Positions 1 to 6,601 of a stretch of DNA of 11,888 nucleotides are shown in pieces. How positions within the stretch are numbered: the stretch's first letter is position 1; each line of letters begins with the position of its first letter. The position numbers were made by a program, and so were the translations under genes. Location of the stretch: positions 1-11,888 of the forward strand of contig JAIRVW010000371.1 of NCBI GenBank assembly GCA_031253705.1, read 5' to 3'. Origin of the DNA: Brucellaceae bacterium. Lineage in GTDB: Bacteria; Pseudomonadota; Alphaproteobacteria; Rhizobiales; Rhizobiaceae. Under the pieces are notes generated by a model that was not told where the DNA came from, ran no database searches, and saw nothing but the letters and a program-made list of their open reading frames with translations.

Positions 1-217
1 GAATACCGATAATGCTGGTATCGCCCTCATCACGCAAAGAGACGTAACGGCTGAATGACATTTCGGAGGCTTCATGCGCCTCATCCTCTCCCGGATGAGA
101 AACCAGTGTGCCGACACGATCAACGATTACCTCGAGCTTTTCAGAACGCACATCGCCCAAAGCCAGTGGTGTCAGATAATCCCAGTCACGCACAGCGATA
201 CGCAATTTAACCGGCAT
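1..217 (-). CDS. 4,5-dihydroxyphthalate decarboxylase-like / substrate-binding-like protein, N-terminal part
   Basis: This is the first 72 codons of a gene that continues beyond the left edge. The reverse strand starts with ATG at 217 behind a good ribosome site (GAGGGA, about 6 nt upstream). The peptide begins MPVKLRIAVRDWDYLTPLAL and later contains SEMSFSRYVSLRDEGD. Both segments resemble, from memory, the N-terminus of the 4,5-dihydroxyphthalate decarboxylase (Pht5) family, in which an initial DYD-type motif is followed by an 'E(M/V)S(F/L)S.Y' segment. Those proteins have a periplasmic-binding-protein-like fold and many relatives are annotated simply as ABC substrate-binding proteins, so enzymatic decarboxylation is not assured. 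No signal peptide is visible, which favours a cytoplasmic protein. The gene diverges from the MocR regulator at 320 and is the obvious candidate target of it. Family membership is fairly likely; the exact substrate is unknown. Confidence 0.72.
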   Translation of the reverse strand, partial: MPVKLRIAVRDWDYLTPLALGDVRSEKLEVIVDRVGTLVSHPGEDEAHEASEMSFSRYVSLRDEGDTSIIGI

Positions 218-319
218 AAATATTCCCTCAAAAATTTCCTCTGTACAAATGAAGCTAAATGTTCATCTTCAACTGATCAAATGTTATTATGTTACTGAAC
301 ATTAAATCGGATAATATTT
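218..319. promoter_or_regulatory. Divergent promoter/operator region with repeated ATGTT motifs
   Basis: This 102-bp spacer separates the divergent decarboxylase-like gene and the MocR gene. It has a perfect inverted repeat AATGTTCA (258-265) / TGAACATT (296-303). It also has direct copies of the same core: AAATGTTC (257-264), AAATGTTA (279-286, exactly 22 bp on) and TATGTTAC (289-296 with one base of overlap into the right arm). MocR-family regulators are known to bind direct and inverted repeats between themselves and a divergent target, so these are good operator candidates. A GATAAT hexamer (310-315) lies only 4 bp before the MocR ATG. If it is a -10 box the mRNA would be essentially leaderless, which fits the lack of a clear Shine-Dalgarno there. 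Binding and start sites are inferred, not shown. Confidence 0.45.
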
Positions 320-1651
320 ATGCTGCATGATTATTCCTGCGAATGGTTCGCTGAACGCTTAGAAGACCGCACAATGCGCGGCATTGCCCGCGATATGGCA
401 GGATTAATCCGGCGCGGCACACTGCCAGTCGGCACCAAGCTGCCACCCGTGCGTGATCTGGCCTATGTGCTGGGTGTCAGTCCGGCGACCATTTCCGAAT
501 CTCTGAGCGAATTGCGCAAACTCAAAATTATCAACGGTAAGGGGCGCAACGGCACATGGGTGAGCGGCGATCATTTTGCGGCAAAACCTGCCCGCCTGAT
601 GAGTTTCGGCAATTATGGTGATGATGTGCTGGATCTCTCCATGGCTATACCAGACACAGCATTGTTGCCTTCACTGGAGCAGGCTCTGCGTCACGGTGCG
701 CAGGCAGAGGGACTCAACAGCTATCAGCGCGTGCGTATTCTGCCGGAACTGGAAGAAGCTGTGCGCCGCGACTGGCCTTATGAGCCGGAGGCCTTTCTGG
801 CCACCAATGGCGGCTATAATGCCACCTATACACTGATCCATGCCCTCGTTACACCCGGTGCATCCATTGCCATTGAAGATCCGACGGCCATGCGCCTTCT
901 TGATATTCTTGAAGATTTTGGTGCCAAAATTATTCCGGTCACCTGTGACGATCAGGGGCCGCTGCCTGCTTCTTTAGCATCGGCACTGGAACAAAAGCCC
1001 GCTGCTTTTCTGTTTCAGCCACGGGTGCATTCCGTCACCAGCCATTGCATGAGCAAAGAGCGGCTGATGGCACTCGGCGATGTTCTGGAAGGGCATGATA
1101 CGCTGATTATCGAAGATGACGGCGTGGCGGATATCGCCATGGCACCACGTCAGACACTCGGCGCGCGTTTCCCCGACCGTGTGGTGCATATCCTGTCTTA
1201 TTCCAAGACATTGGGGCCGGATTTGCGCCTCGCCGTTCTTTCAGGCTCGGCCAATCTGGTTGAGCAAATCCAGTCTTACCGTAGTTTCAGCTCCGGCTGG
1301 ACAAGCCGCATTCTGCAATCCGCCGTTGCATGGCTGCTCAAGGATGAGGCAACCCAAAACGGGCTGGAGCAGGCACGGCAAATTTATCAACAGCGCGCCC
1401 GTCAGTTTCAGGCTGCACTCGCAGGTCTTGGCCTGCAAATGCCGGATAATCACGGATTATGCTGTCTCATGCCGGTACAATCGGAGCAATTTGCTATGAT
1501 CACGCTAGCAGCACGCAATATTGCCGTAGCACCCGGATCAAAATTCTCCGTGCGTCCGCTGTCAGCTGTGCGTATTGCAACAAGCACGTTACAGGATCAT
1601 CAGGTTGAAGCCGTCGCTCACGCCGCCTATCTGGCAAGCAAGCCTGTATAG
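320..1651 (+). CDS. MocR-type regulator (GntR winged helix + PLP aminotransferase-fold domain)
   Basis: A 443-residue transcription factor of the GntR/MocR class. Residues about 18-82 form the winged-helix DNA-binding domain: GTKLPPVRDLAYVLGVSP is the typical GntR signature, with the wing ending near GKGRNGTWV. Residues about 105-440 form a fold-type I aminotransferase domain. Visible features there are ATNGGYNATY (161-170), IEDPTA (185-190), an acidic pair at 266-267 (IIEDDG) expected to hold the PLP ring nitrogen, the putative Schiff-base lysine K296 in SYSKTLGPDLRLAVLSG, and an arginine at 418 where aminotransferases bind the substrate carboxylate. Such proteins usually sense PLP or an amino compound and do not transaminate. 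The length is normal for the family and no frameshift is seen. It is divergent from the decarboxylase-like gene, its likely target, and may autoregulate. It converges on the minus-strand scaffold gene with a 17-bp gap and no evident terminator. Confidence 0.9.
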   Translation: MLHDYSCEWFAERLEDRTMRGIARDMAGLIRRGTLPVGTKLPPVRDLAYVLGVSPATISESLSELRKLKIINGKGRNGTWVSGDHFAAKPARLMSFGNYGDDVLDLSMAIPDTALLPSLEQALRHGAQAEGLNSYQRVRILPELEEAVRRDWPYEPEAFLATNGGYNATYTLIHALVTPGASIAIEDPTAMRLLDILEDFGAKIIPVTCDDQGPLPASLASALEQKPAAFLFQPRVHSVTSHCMSKERLMALGDVLEGHDTLIIEDDGVADIAMAPRQTLGARFPDRVVHILSYSKTLGPDLRLAVLSGSANLVEQIQSYRSFSSGWTSRILQSAVAWLLKDEATQNGLEQARQIYQQRARQFQAALAGLGLQMPDNHGLCCLMPVQSEQFAMITLAARNIAVAPGSKFSVRPLSAVRIATSTLQDHQVEAVAHAAYLASKPV

Positions 1652-1668
1652 GTCAATATTTCAATGTA

Positions 1669-2106
1669 CTACCACAACTGACCGGCTGCTTTTTCAAGCA
1701 CCTGAAAAGGCAGCATAATAGAGCCGTGGCGCGTTTTAAAACTGCGGGCGGCGATAAACATCTCCAGCGCACGCCACTCCTCAGGAAAGCACACATTCTC
1801 ACCTGCCAGCAAACGGCCAAGCTTTACACCGATTTCATGAACAGCTGAAAAGCTGCAATCCGGTGCTTTTGCCACAACAACGGCTGTTGACGCCATGCCA
1901 AGCGTACAAGCCCGCGCCTGATAGCCAAGCGCTGTAATCAGCCCCTGATGATGACAAATATCCAGAGTGACAGCACTGCCGCAGGCAGGACTCGTGCAAC
2001 GAATGGTCAGATCTGCAGACACGAGACGGGCATCATTACGGGATTTCCGTGCCCATTCCCGCACACTCTCCTCATAAAGACGCCCGATATCCGTTTCAAC
2101 TGTCAT
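1669..2106 (-). CDS. NifU/IscU-like iron-sulfur scaffold protein lacking the third cysteine
   Basis: A 145-residue protein of the IscU/NifU-N scaffold superfamily, which assembles Fe-S clusters on three conserved cysteines. It keeps the first (C42 in SPACGSAVTLDI) and the second (C67 in GYQARACTLGMAS, the equivalent of the family's GxGCxIS segment). Where the third normally sits (R.KC in SufU/IscU) it reads KTRHGSIMLPF, with H127 and S129 and no cysteine. The terminal helix and length are otherwise normal for a stand-alone scaffold. The ATG overlaps the stop of the upstream DUF1641 gene by four bases (ATGA), so the two are probably translationally coupled. It is the last gene of the flavoprotein-DUF1641 operon. 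It may be a specialised or degenerate scaffold, or a scaffold-fold protein with another role; which is not decidable here. Confidence 0.8.
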   Translation of the reverse strand: MTVETDIGRLYEESVREWARKSRNDARLVSADLTIRCTSPACGSAVTLDICHHQGLITALGYQARACTLGMASTAVVVAKAPDCSFSAVHEIGVKLGRLLAGENVCFPEEWRALEMFIAARSFKTRHGSIMLPFQVLEKAAGQLW

Positions 2107-2513
2107 TCTTCTGTTGTTTTGTCCATTTGCCGGCCAAGCACGGCAAGAAACTGCAACACAAAATGCAGCCCGCGCCGAACATCCTCATTACCGGCGACTT
2201 TTAAAAGGCCGAACAATGACGGCAACGGCAAAGTCGCCGTCTGGTTCTGTGCATAACGGGCAGCATTGCCCAATGACCACACCGCACCGACGGATTCCTC
2301 ATAGGCTTTCATCAGTTTCTGCACCATGGCATCGTCAAACATATCAACGCCGTCAGAAGCCAGAGACAAGAGATCGACCACATTATGAAGACGCTTGCCC
2401 TGTAAAAGCGGTGAAACTTTTTCCAGCAAGTCTTTAAGGCCACGTTCTGTCGCTTCATCCAGCAAAGGCGACAATGTTGCAAATTCGTCTGGATTGGATT
2501 TTTTCAAAGTCAT
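2103..2513 (-). CDS. DUF1641 family protein
   Basis: A 136-residue protein matching my memory of the DUF1641 (COG2427) family. The diagnostic C-terminal stretch is SLFGLLKVAGNEDVRRGLHF followed by VLQFLAVLGRQMD (residues about 98-130). The rest is helical, rich in Leu and acidic residues, with no transmembrane segment or cysteine motif. In Bacillus, DUF1641 genes (yjgD, yrhD) sit beside formate dehydrogenase genes. In other bacteria and archaea they accompany SQR-like flavoproteins, so an accessory or electron-transfer partner role is plausible but not established. The start ATG at 2513 follows a very purine-rich ribosome site (AGGGGAGG ending 2 nt before ATG). It begins 32 bp after the oxidoreductase stop and overlaps the scaffold gene by 4 bp, so the three are almost certainly cotranscribed. 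Confidence 0.85.
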   Translation of the reverse strand: MTLKKSNPDEFATLSPLLDEATERGLKDLLEKVSPLLQGKRLHNVVDLLSLASDGVDMFDDAMVQKLMKAYEESVGAVWSLGNAARYAQNQTATLPLPSLFGLLKVAGNEDVRRGLHFVLQFLAVLGRQMDKTTEE

Positions 2514-2545
2514 GTCCTCCCCTGAGGCTGCATCTTGTCATAGAT

Positions 2546-3736
2546 TCAGATGATACCGCGCGCGACAGACCAATATATCCCGCGATTGAAAGCCTTACGC
2601 AGCAGTCCTCCGACTTTTGTCGGCGGTGTGGGATGCACATCCTCATCGTAATTATACCAAAGCGGCATACCCGCCTCGAGCCCCATCTGAGCAACGGCCT
2701 GCACCTTGCCGTCATCAGCATCAACAACACGGCCAAGACGAATATCACCGGCAATATTATTAGCGACCACAGGACATTGGTTGTGGCAGGAGCCGCCAGC
2801 TTTGGAGATCGGCAAATCAACCGTATCGCCCATCACATAGGCATTGGGATAGCCGTCCAGCTGCAGAGTTTGACGGTTTGTCGGCAGCCAGCCTTCATTA
2901 TCCGCCGCTTGTGAAACACCGCTTTCCAGAACTGCATCGACAGCCCTGATAGGCGGTGTACACATCAGGAGGTCAAAATTCTCCTCCTTCCCCTCTTCGG
3001 AAACAGCCGTTTTACGCTCGGGATCAACGGATGCGAGTGTAAAGCCACGCTGGAACTTAATGCCTTTGCTTTCGAAAATGGCAGGCATGACTTCACATAC
3101 TTCCTGCTGAAGGAAGAGGCAGTTTCGTAAGAGCTGGGAAACTGTCGGATAGGTATAGACGATCTCCACCTGATCACGCACACCTTTGCGCCGCAGATAT
3201 TCATCCAGCATCAGTGTGGTTTCAATCGGGGCAATGCCGCATTGATGCGGAACATTCGGCGTTTTAGGGAAGTTGACCGTAATGAAAATACGGCCTTTTT
3301 CAAAATTGCGCAGCTTCTCAGCCAGTTGCAGCGCTGGCTTCTGCTGATAGAAGTAATCACCCGCCTGTTTCAGTCCCGGAATACGTTCCGGTGCCGGTAA
3401 ACAGCCGGTAGAAACCACAATATAATCATAACCAATCGTCTTACCGCTCTCAGTTGTCACTGTTGAACCGGCAAAATCAAAACGGGTAACCTTATCGACC
3501 TGAAAGTTAATTTCCGGGCGCAGCAGTGTCTGTTGCTTGCGCCGCAATTCGCCTTCAAAAAACATATCGAAGGCCACATACATAAAAGCAGGTTTATAAT
3601 AATGCCAAGGCGAGTCCGACAATAATGTTACTTTGACAGCGCCGCGTGCTACTTCCGGATAAAGCTTAGCCACGATACTATTGGCAGTCATTGTGCCGCC
3701 AATACCGCCTCCGACAACGATAATATGCTTGGTCAA
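2546..3736 (-). CDS. SQR/FCSD-like FAD-dependent oxidoreductase (sulfide:quinone reductase family)
   Basis: A 396-residue two-dinucleotide-binding-domain flavoprotein. Residues 5-14 (IIVVGGGIGG) are the FAD-binding glycine motif. VVSTGCLPAPERIPGL (107-122) and YVMGDTVDLPISKAGGS (300-316) are the second and third FAD contacts of the family. Cysteines include C112, C166 (in HQCGIAP, where SQRs have a redox-active Cys), C206, C214, C317 and C321 (GGSCHNQC). The C-terminus (about 375-396: LLRKAFNRGIYWSVARGII) is basic and amphipathic, as in SQRs that sit on the inner face of the membrane. There is no signal peptide. The start is TTG at 3736, not ATG: AGGGGG lies 5 nt upstream and no better start keeps the N-terminal FAD motif. 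It heads an operon with DUF1641 and a Fe-S scaffold protein. Oxidation of sulfide or another reductant to the quinone pool is the best guess; the substrate is unproven. Confidence 0.82.
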   Translation of the reverse strand: MTKHIIVVGGGIGGTMTANSIVAKLYPEVARGAVKVTLLSDSPWHYYKPAFMYVAFDMFFEGELRRKQQTLLRPEINFQVDKVTRFDFAGSTVTTESGKTIGYDYIVVSTGCLPAPERIPGLKQAGDYFYQQKPALQLAEKLRNFEKGRIFITVNFPKTPNVPHQCGIAPIETTLMLDEYLRRKGVRDQVEIVYTYPTVSQLLRNCLFLQQEVCEVMPAIFESKGIKFQRGFTLASVDPERKTAVSEEGKEENFDLLMCTPPIRAVDAVLESGVSQAADNEGWLPTNRQTLQLDGYPNAYVMGDTVDLPISKAGGSCHNQCPVVANNIAGDIRLGRVVDADDGKVQAVAQMGLEAGMPLWYNYDEDVHPTPPTKVGGLLRKAFNRGIYWSVARGII

Positions 3737-4060
3737 GAAAGCCCCCTGTTGCTGATAATTTATGCATAAGTGGTTACATTCTCGCGATCAGGCTAACACA
3801 GGGAATTTATTGCAACAAGTATCGTTTTTACACGAAATTGTTTCTTGAAATTAGAAAAAACATTAATTTTGATCTATAGAATAATTAAAAACAAAAATAA
3901 TTTACTATTATTATATCGTAAAAATGCATTTCAATGAATAGTTTAGCGAATAAAACAAAGAAACCACTTCAATAAGACAACATATATTTTAGAAAATGAT
4001 CACGCAGTCACATTTTTCCACTTCATCCGGATTATCGGTTTTCCGCTGACAGTCGTGTGC
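3737..4060. promoter_or_regulatory. AT-rich 324-bp intergenic region upstream of the oxidoreductase operon
   Basis: No gene is seen here; both flanking genes are on the minus strand. The part 3820-3990 is strikingly AT-rich compared with the surrounding coding DNA. It contains alternating half-sites GAAA (3834-3837), TTTC (3841-3844) and GAAA (3847-3850), that is GAAATT repeated 13 bp apart with an inverted copy between. A minus-strand TATAAT (3915-3910) with a poor TTCATT 17 bp upstream is a possible promoter, which would give a leader of about 165 nt. The strong ribosome site (AGGGGG) of the TTG start lies at 3742-3747. The region must also hold the 3' end of the broken LysR transcript, but no convincing terminator hairpin was found. 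Promoter and operator assignments are tentative. Confidence 0.4.
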
Positions 4061-4977
4061 TTACACCAATGCGCGATCCCATTCCGGCTGCGGTGACCAG
4101 CTCTCTGCAAGAAGATCAATAAAGCGCCGCACCTTGGGCGAAAGGTGTCGGGGAGACGGATAGACTGCACGGATTGGCTCACCGTTTACCGCGTAAGCGT
4201 CAAGAACAGGCACCAGCCGTCCGGCTCGCAAATCGTCACCGATCAGAAAAGTCGCAAGCTGGCCGATACCATAACCGGCCAGCACCCCGTCCCGTAATGC
4301 TTCAGCATTTCCGGCACAAAAACGCCCCTGAACCGGCAAAGTCCGCAGATTTCCCTCAACCGCAAACCGCCAGTCCGCAACCTTTCCCCCATGCATAAAG
4401 GTCAGGCAGCTATGTCCGGACAGTTCCTCAAGCACCTTGGGCACACCACGCGCTGCCAGATATTCAGGCGTTGCACATGTCACCAGACGGTGGGGCGCCA
4501 GTGTTCGTGTCATCAGGCGGCTGTCATCCGCACCGCCGATACGGATTGCAAGATCAATACCTTCATCAATCAGATCGACATATCTGTCTGAAAAGCTGAC
4601 ACTGACTGCCAGATCCGGCCAGTCTGCCATAAAGCGATGCAAAACCGGCAAGACATGCATCCGGCCGAAAGAAAACGGCACATCAATTCTTAAACGCCCG
4701 CGCGGCTCCTGCTTGCGAGTGGCCATTGCCGCTTCCACTTCATCCAGATCGGCGACTATCCGCTGGCAGCGTTCATAAAAACAGCACCTTCATCGGACAG
4801 GCTGACATTACGGGTCGTACGGTGCAGCAAACGCACCCCCAGCCGCTCTTCCAGCCGGACAATCCTTTTGCCAACCGCCGAACGCGACAAGCCAAGCTGC
4901 TCCGCAGCCACGGTAAAACTCCGCGCATCCGCAGTGCGGATAAAGGCGATGATATCACTCATACGATCAAGGTTCAT
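4061..4977 (-). pseudogene. LysR-family regulator split by a one-base frameshift
   Basis: The two reading frames 4977-4756 and the one ending at 4061 together form one LysR regulator of about 305 residues, the normal length. The first 67 residues carry the winged helix-turn-helix (SFTVAAEQLGLSRSAVGKRI, then LEERLGVRLLHRTTR and LSDEGAVF). Frame 0 then reads MNAASG and stops at 4758-4756. Adding one T to the T5 run at 4781-4777 restores YERCQRIVADLDEVEAAMA, exactly the linker helix expected, and runs into the intact effector-binding domain (GRLRIDVPFSFG onward). I chose ATG at 4977 since the remaining upstream residues look non-coding. The gene diverges from the DHA2 exporter at 5093, its likely target. 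It may be a real pseudogene, a sequencing error in a homopolymer, or a product rescued by slippage; the otherwise clean frame suggests the lesion is recent or artefactual. Confidence 0.85.
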
Positions 4978-4993
4978 GCAAATACCATTGCAT
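4976..4993. promoter_or_regulatory. 18-bp dyad ATGCAA-N6-TTGCAT over the LysR start
   Basis: A perfect 6-bp inverted repeat with a 6-bp spacer overlaps the start codon of the broken LysR gene. Its position would suit autorepression, which is common for LysR proteins. It does not match the strict T-N11-A LysR box, so assignment to any regulator is inference. Confidence 0.3.
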
Positions 4994-4999
4994 AATTTA

Positions 5000-5018
5000 T
5001 TTCCCCAATGAAGGGAAA
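5000..5018. promoter_or_regulatory. 19-bp dyad TTTCCC-N7-GGGAAA in the LysR/MFS divergent spacer
   Basis: A perfect 6-bp inverted repeat with a 7-bp spacer lies in the 115-bp gap between the broken LysR gene and the first DHA2 exporter, about 75 bp before the exporter start. Its location and symmetry are those of a LysR activator site, although the T/A spacing is 13 and not 11. Confidence 0.38.
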
Positions 5019-5078
5019 ATACGGCGCTTAACCTCAATCAGTTTCACCAATAGGGAATCTCGCACATAGTTTTTAGCC

Positions 5079-5091
5079 GAAAGACCCTTTC
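5079..5091 (+). promoter_or_regulatory. Short dyad GAAAG-ACC-CTTTC over the ribosome site of the first exporter
   Basis: A perfect 5-bp inverted repeat with a 3-nt loop ends 1 nt before the ATG at 5093 and includes the only purine-rich ribosome-site candidate (GAAAG). If transcribed it could fold and limit translation; alternatively it is a DNA operator or chance. Confidence 0.25.
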
Positions 5092-5092
5092 A

Positions 5093-6583
5093 ATGACGCA
5101 TGCTTCTTATGCCTCCTCTCACTCTCATCGACGATACTGGCTGTTGCTGGCCGTTTGTATTGCCAGCTTTCTTGAGCCGCTCGCCACCACAGTCGTCACG
5201 GTTTCTCTGCCACAAATTCAGCGCGCAACATCCGCCGGTTTTACAGAGCTGCAATGGGTGTTGAATGCCTATGTACTGACATTTGCCGCATTGGTTTTAA
5301 CCGGCGGGACACTCGCTGACCGTTTCGGACGCAAACGTACATTCATTGCAGGGCTCTGGATATTTCTTGTTGCCAGTCTGTTATGCGGACTGGCAACGTC
5401 CCCGCTGCTGCTTATTACGGGACGCGCTGCGGCAGGAACCGGTGCTGCCTTTATGCTCAGTGCCGGACTGGCACTGCTTGTGCAGGTATTTCACGGTCGG
5501 GAGCGCGTCCGCGCTTTCGCGATCTGGGGCGTTGTCGTGGGTGCAGGCTCTGCATTGGGGCCTCTGATCGGTGGCCTTTTGACTGAAAACCTGAGCTGGC
5601 GCTGGATTTTCTTCATTAATCTGCCGGTTTGCCTGCCGCTTCTTATCATCAGCTACCGGTGTGCAGATGAAACACGGGACGAGCATGCAGGAACGATTGA
5701 CTGGAAAGGGCTCGCGAGTTTCACAACCATGTTCATCGTCCTGATGTATGCGCTGATCGAAGCTAATAATTATGGCTGGACAAGCCCGCTGATCATCAGT
5801 CTTTTTGCAATCGCCATCCTGCTGCTTGCGGTTTTCATCGGCCTGCAATTACGGCAAAAACGCCCGATGTTCGATTTGTCTCTCTTCGCAAATCCGACCT
5901 TTGCCGGTGCCTCTGTTGTTGCCCTCAGTATTGCCGCCGCGTTCTTCACGTTGCTCGTTTATCTGCCGGTATATATTCAGGGTGTCCTTGGCTACAGCCC
6001 TTCACAAACCGGTCTGGCTCTCCTTGTAATGGCAATTCCCTTGCTGATCATGGGGCCTGTCAGCGCGCGTTGTGCCACCCTCATACCATCCGGTGTATTT
6101 TTATCGCTCGGCCTGTTCATCATCGCAGGAGGCGCATTCCTGCTGAGCCAGATGACCGGCAGCGGAACAGTTGCACTTTATGCAGGCATGATCGCCACAG
6201 GCATCGGAGCGGGACTGATCAACGGGGAATTATCAAATGTCGCTATCAGCGTGGTTCCTGCAGAACGCAGCGGCATGGCATCCGGCATCAGCAATACAAT
6301 GCGCCAGCTCGGCTTCGGTATCGGCATAGCGGGTCTCGGTGCAATTTTCAGCGCAAGCCTTACACGCTCACTTTCAGGCTATGATCCGGCATTCATAGGA
6401 CGCGTTGCCAGCGGCGACCTCGCGACAGCCCTTGCCCATATTGAAAATGCAGCTGGCGCACAAGAAATCGCAAAGGCAGCACTGACAACAGCAATTACCA
6501 CCTTGTCTTTTTATGCCGCCATCCTCGCAACAATAGCCGGATGTATCACTCTTCTGCTGATCAGACCGGTAAGAGCAAAATAA
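5093..6583 (+). CDS. DHA2-family (14-TM) MFS drug exporter
   Basis: A 496-residue inner-membrane proton-drug antiporter of the DHA2 (EmrB/QacA) family, with about 14 hydrophobic segments starting near residue 15. Motif A is GGTLADRFGRKR (71-82). The antiporter motif C is GAGSALGPLIGG (150-161), followed by the family hallmark LSWRWIFFINLP (167-178). In the first helix the usual LDxTVVNVALP reads LATTVVTVSLP, so the acidic residue is Ala31, although Glu28 lies nearby. The start at 5093 has only a weak Shine-Dalgarno (GAAAG), sitting inside a small dyad. It is divergent from the frameshifted LysR gene, which probably regulated it. It ends 6 bp from the convergent second LysR gene. Export of drugs or other toxic organics is expected; the substrate cannot be read from sequence. 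Confidence 0.92.
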   Translation: MTHASYASSHSHRRYWLLLAVCIASFLEPLATTVVTVSLPQIQRATSAGFTELQWVLNAYVLTFAALVLTGGTLADRFGRKRTFIAGLWIFLVASLLCGLATSPLLLITGRAAAGTGAAFMLSAGLALLVQVFHGRERVRAFAIWGVVVGAGSALGPLIGGLLTENLSWRWIFFINLPVCLPLLIISYRCADETRDEHAGTIDWKGLASFTTMFIVLMYALIEANNYGWTSPLIISLFAIAILLLAVFIGLQLRQKRPMFDLSLFANPTFAGASVVALSIAAAFFTLLVYLPVYIQGVLGYSPSQTGLALLVMAIPLLIMGPVSARCATLIPSGVFLSLGLFIIAGGAFLLSQMTGSGTVALYAGMIATGIGAGLINGELSNVAISVVPAERSGMASGISNTMRQLGFGIGIAGLGAIFSASLTRSLSGYDPAFIGRVASGDLATALAHIENAAGAQEIAKAALTTAITTLSFYAAILATIAGCITLLLIRPVRAK

Positions 6584-6601
6584 ACCTTCTCAGCAGGTTT
6601 T
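6582..6601. terminator. Possible bidirectional terminator between convergent exporter and LysR genes
   Basis: AAACCT (6582-6587) pairs with AGGTTT (6595-6600) across a 7-nt loop, in the junction between the exporter stop (6581-6583) and the LysR stop (6592-6590). A short T run follows on the plus strand (TTTTC) and an A-rich stretch precedes it, so it could work in both directions. The stem is short and AT-rich, hence weak. Confidence 0.3.

Noticed and set aside
74..298. Plus-strand open frame of 74 codons at the left edge
   Set aside because: It is antisense to the decarboxylase-like gene and then runs through the divergent control region; the residue composition is not protein-like and no ribosome site is seen.
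2474..2914. Plus-strand open frame antisense to the flavoprotein
   Set aside because: It overlaps two well-supported minus-strand genes and has no recognisable motif.
3866..3885. FNR/CRP-like box around TTGATCTATAGAAT
   Set aside because: Only the left half-site fits; the right half does not match ATCAA.
4000..4182. Small minus-strand frame after the broken LysR gene
   Set aside because: It overlaps the LysR 3' end in another frame and has no sign of coding beyond it.
5381..5848. Minus-strand frame of 155 codons inside the first exporter
   Set aside because: The exporter frame is clear; the antisense product is low-complexity, rich in Gln, Arg and Cys, typical of a shadow.
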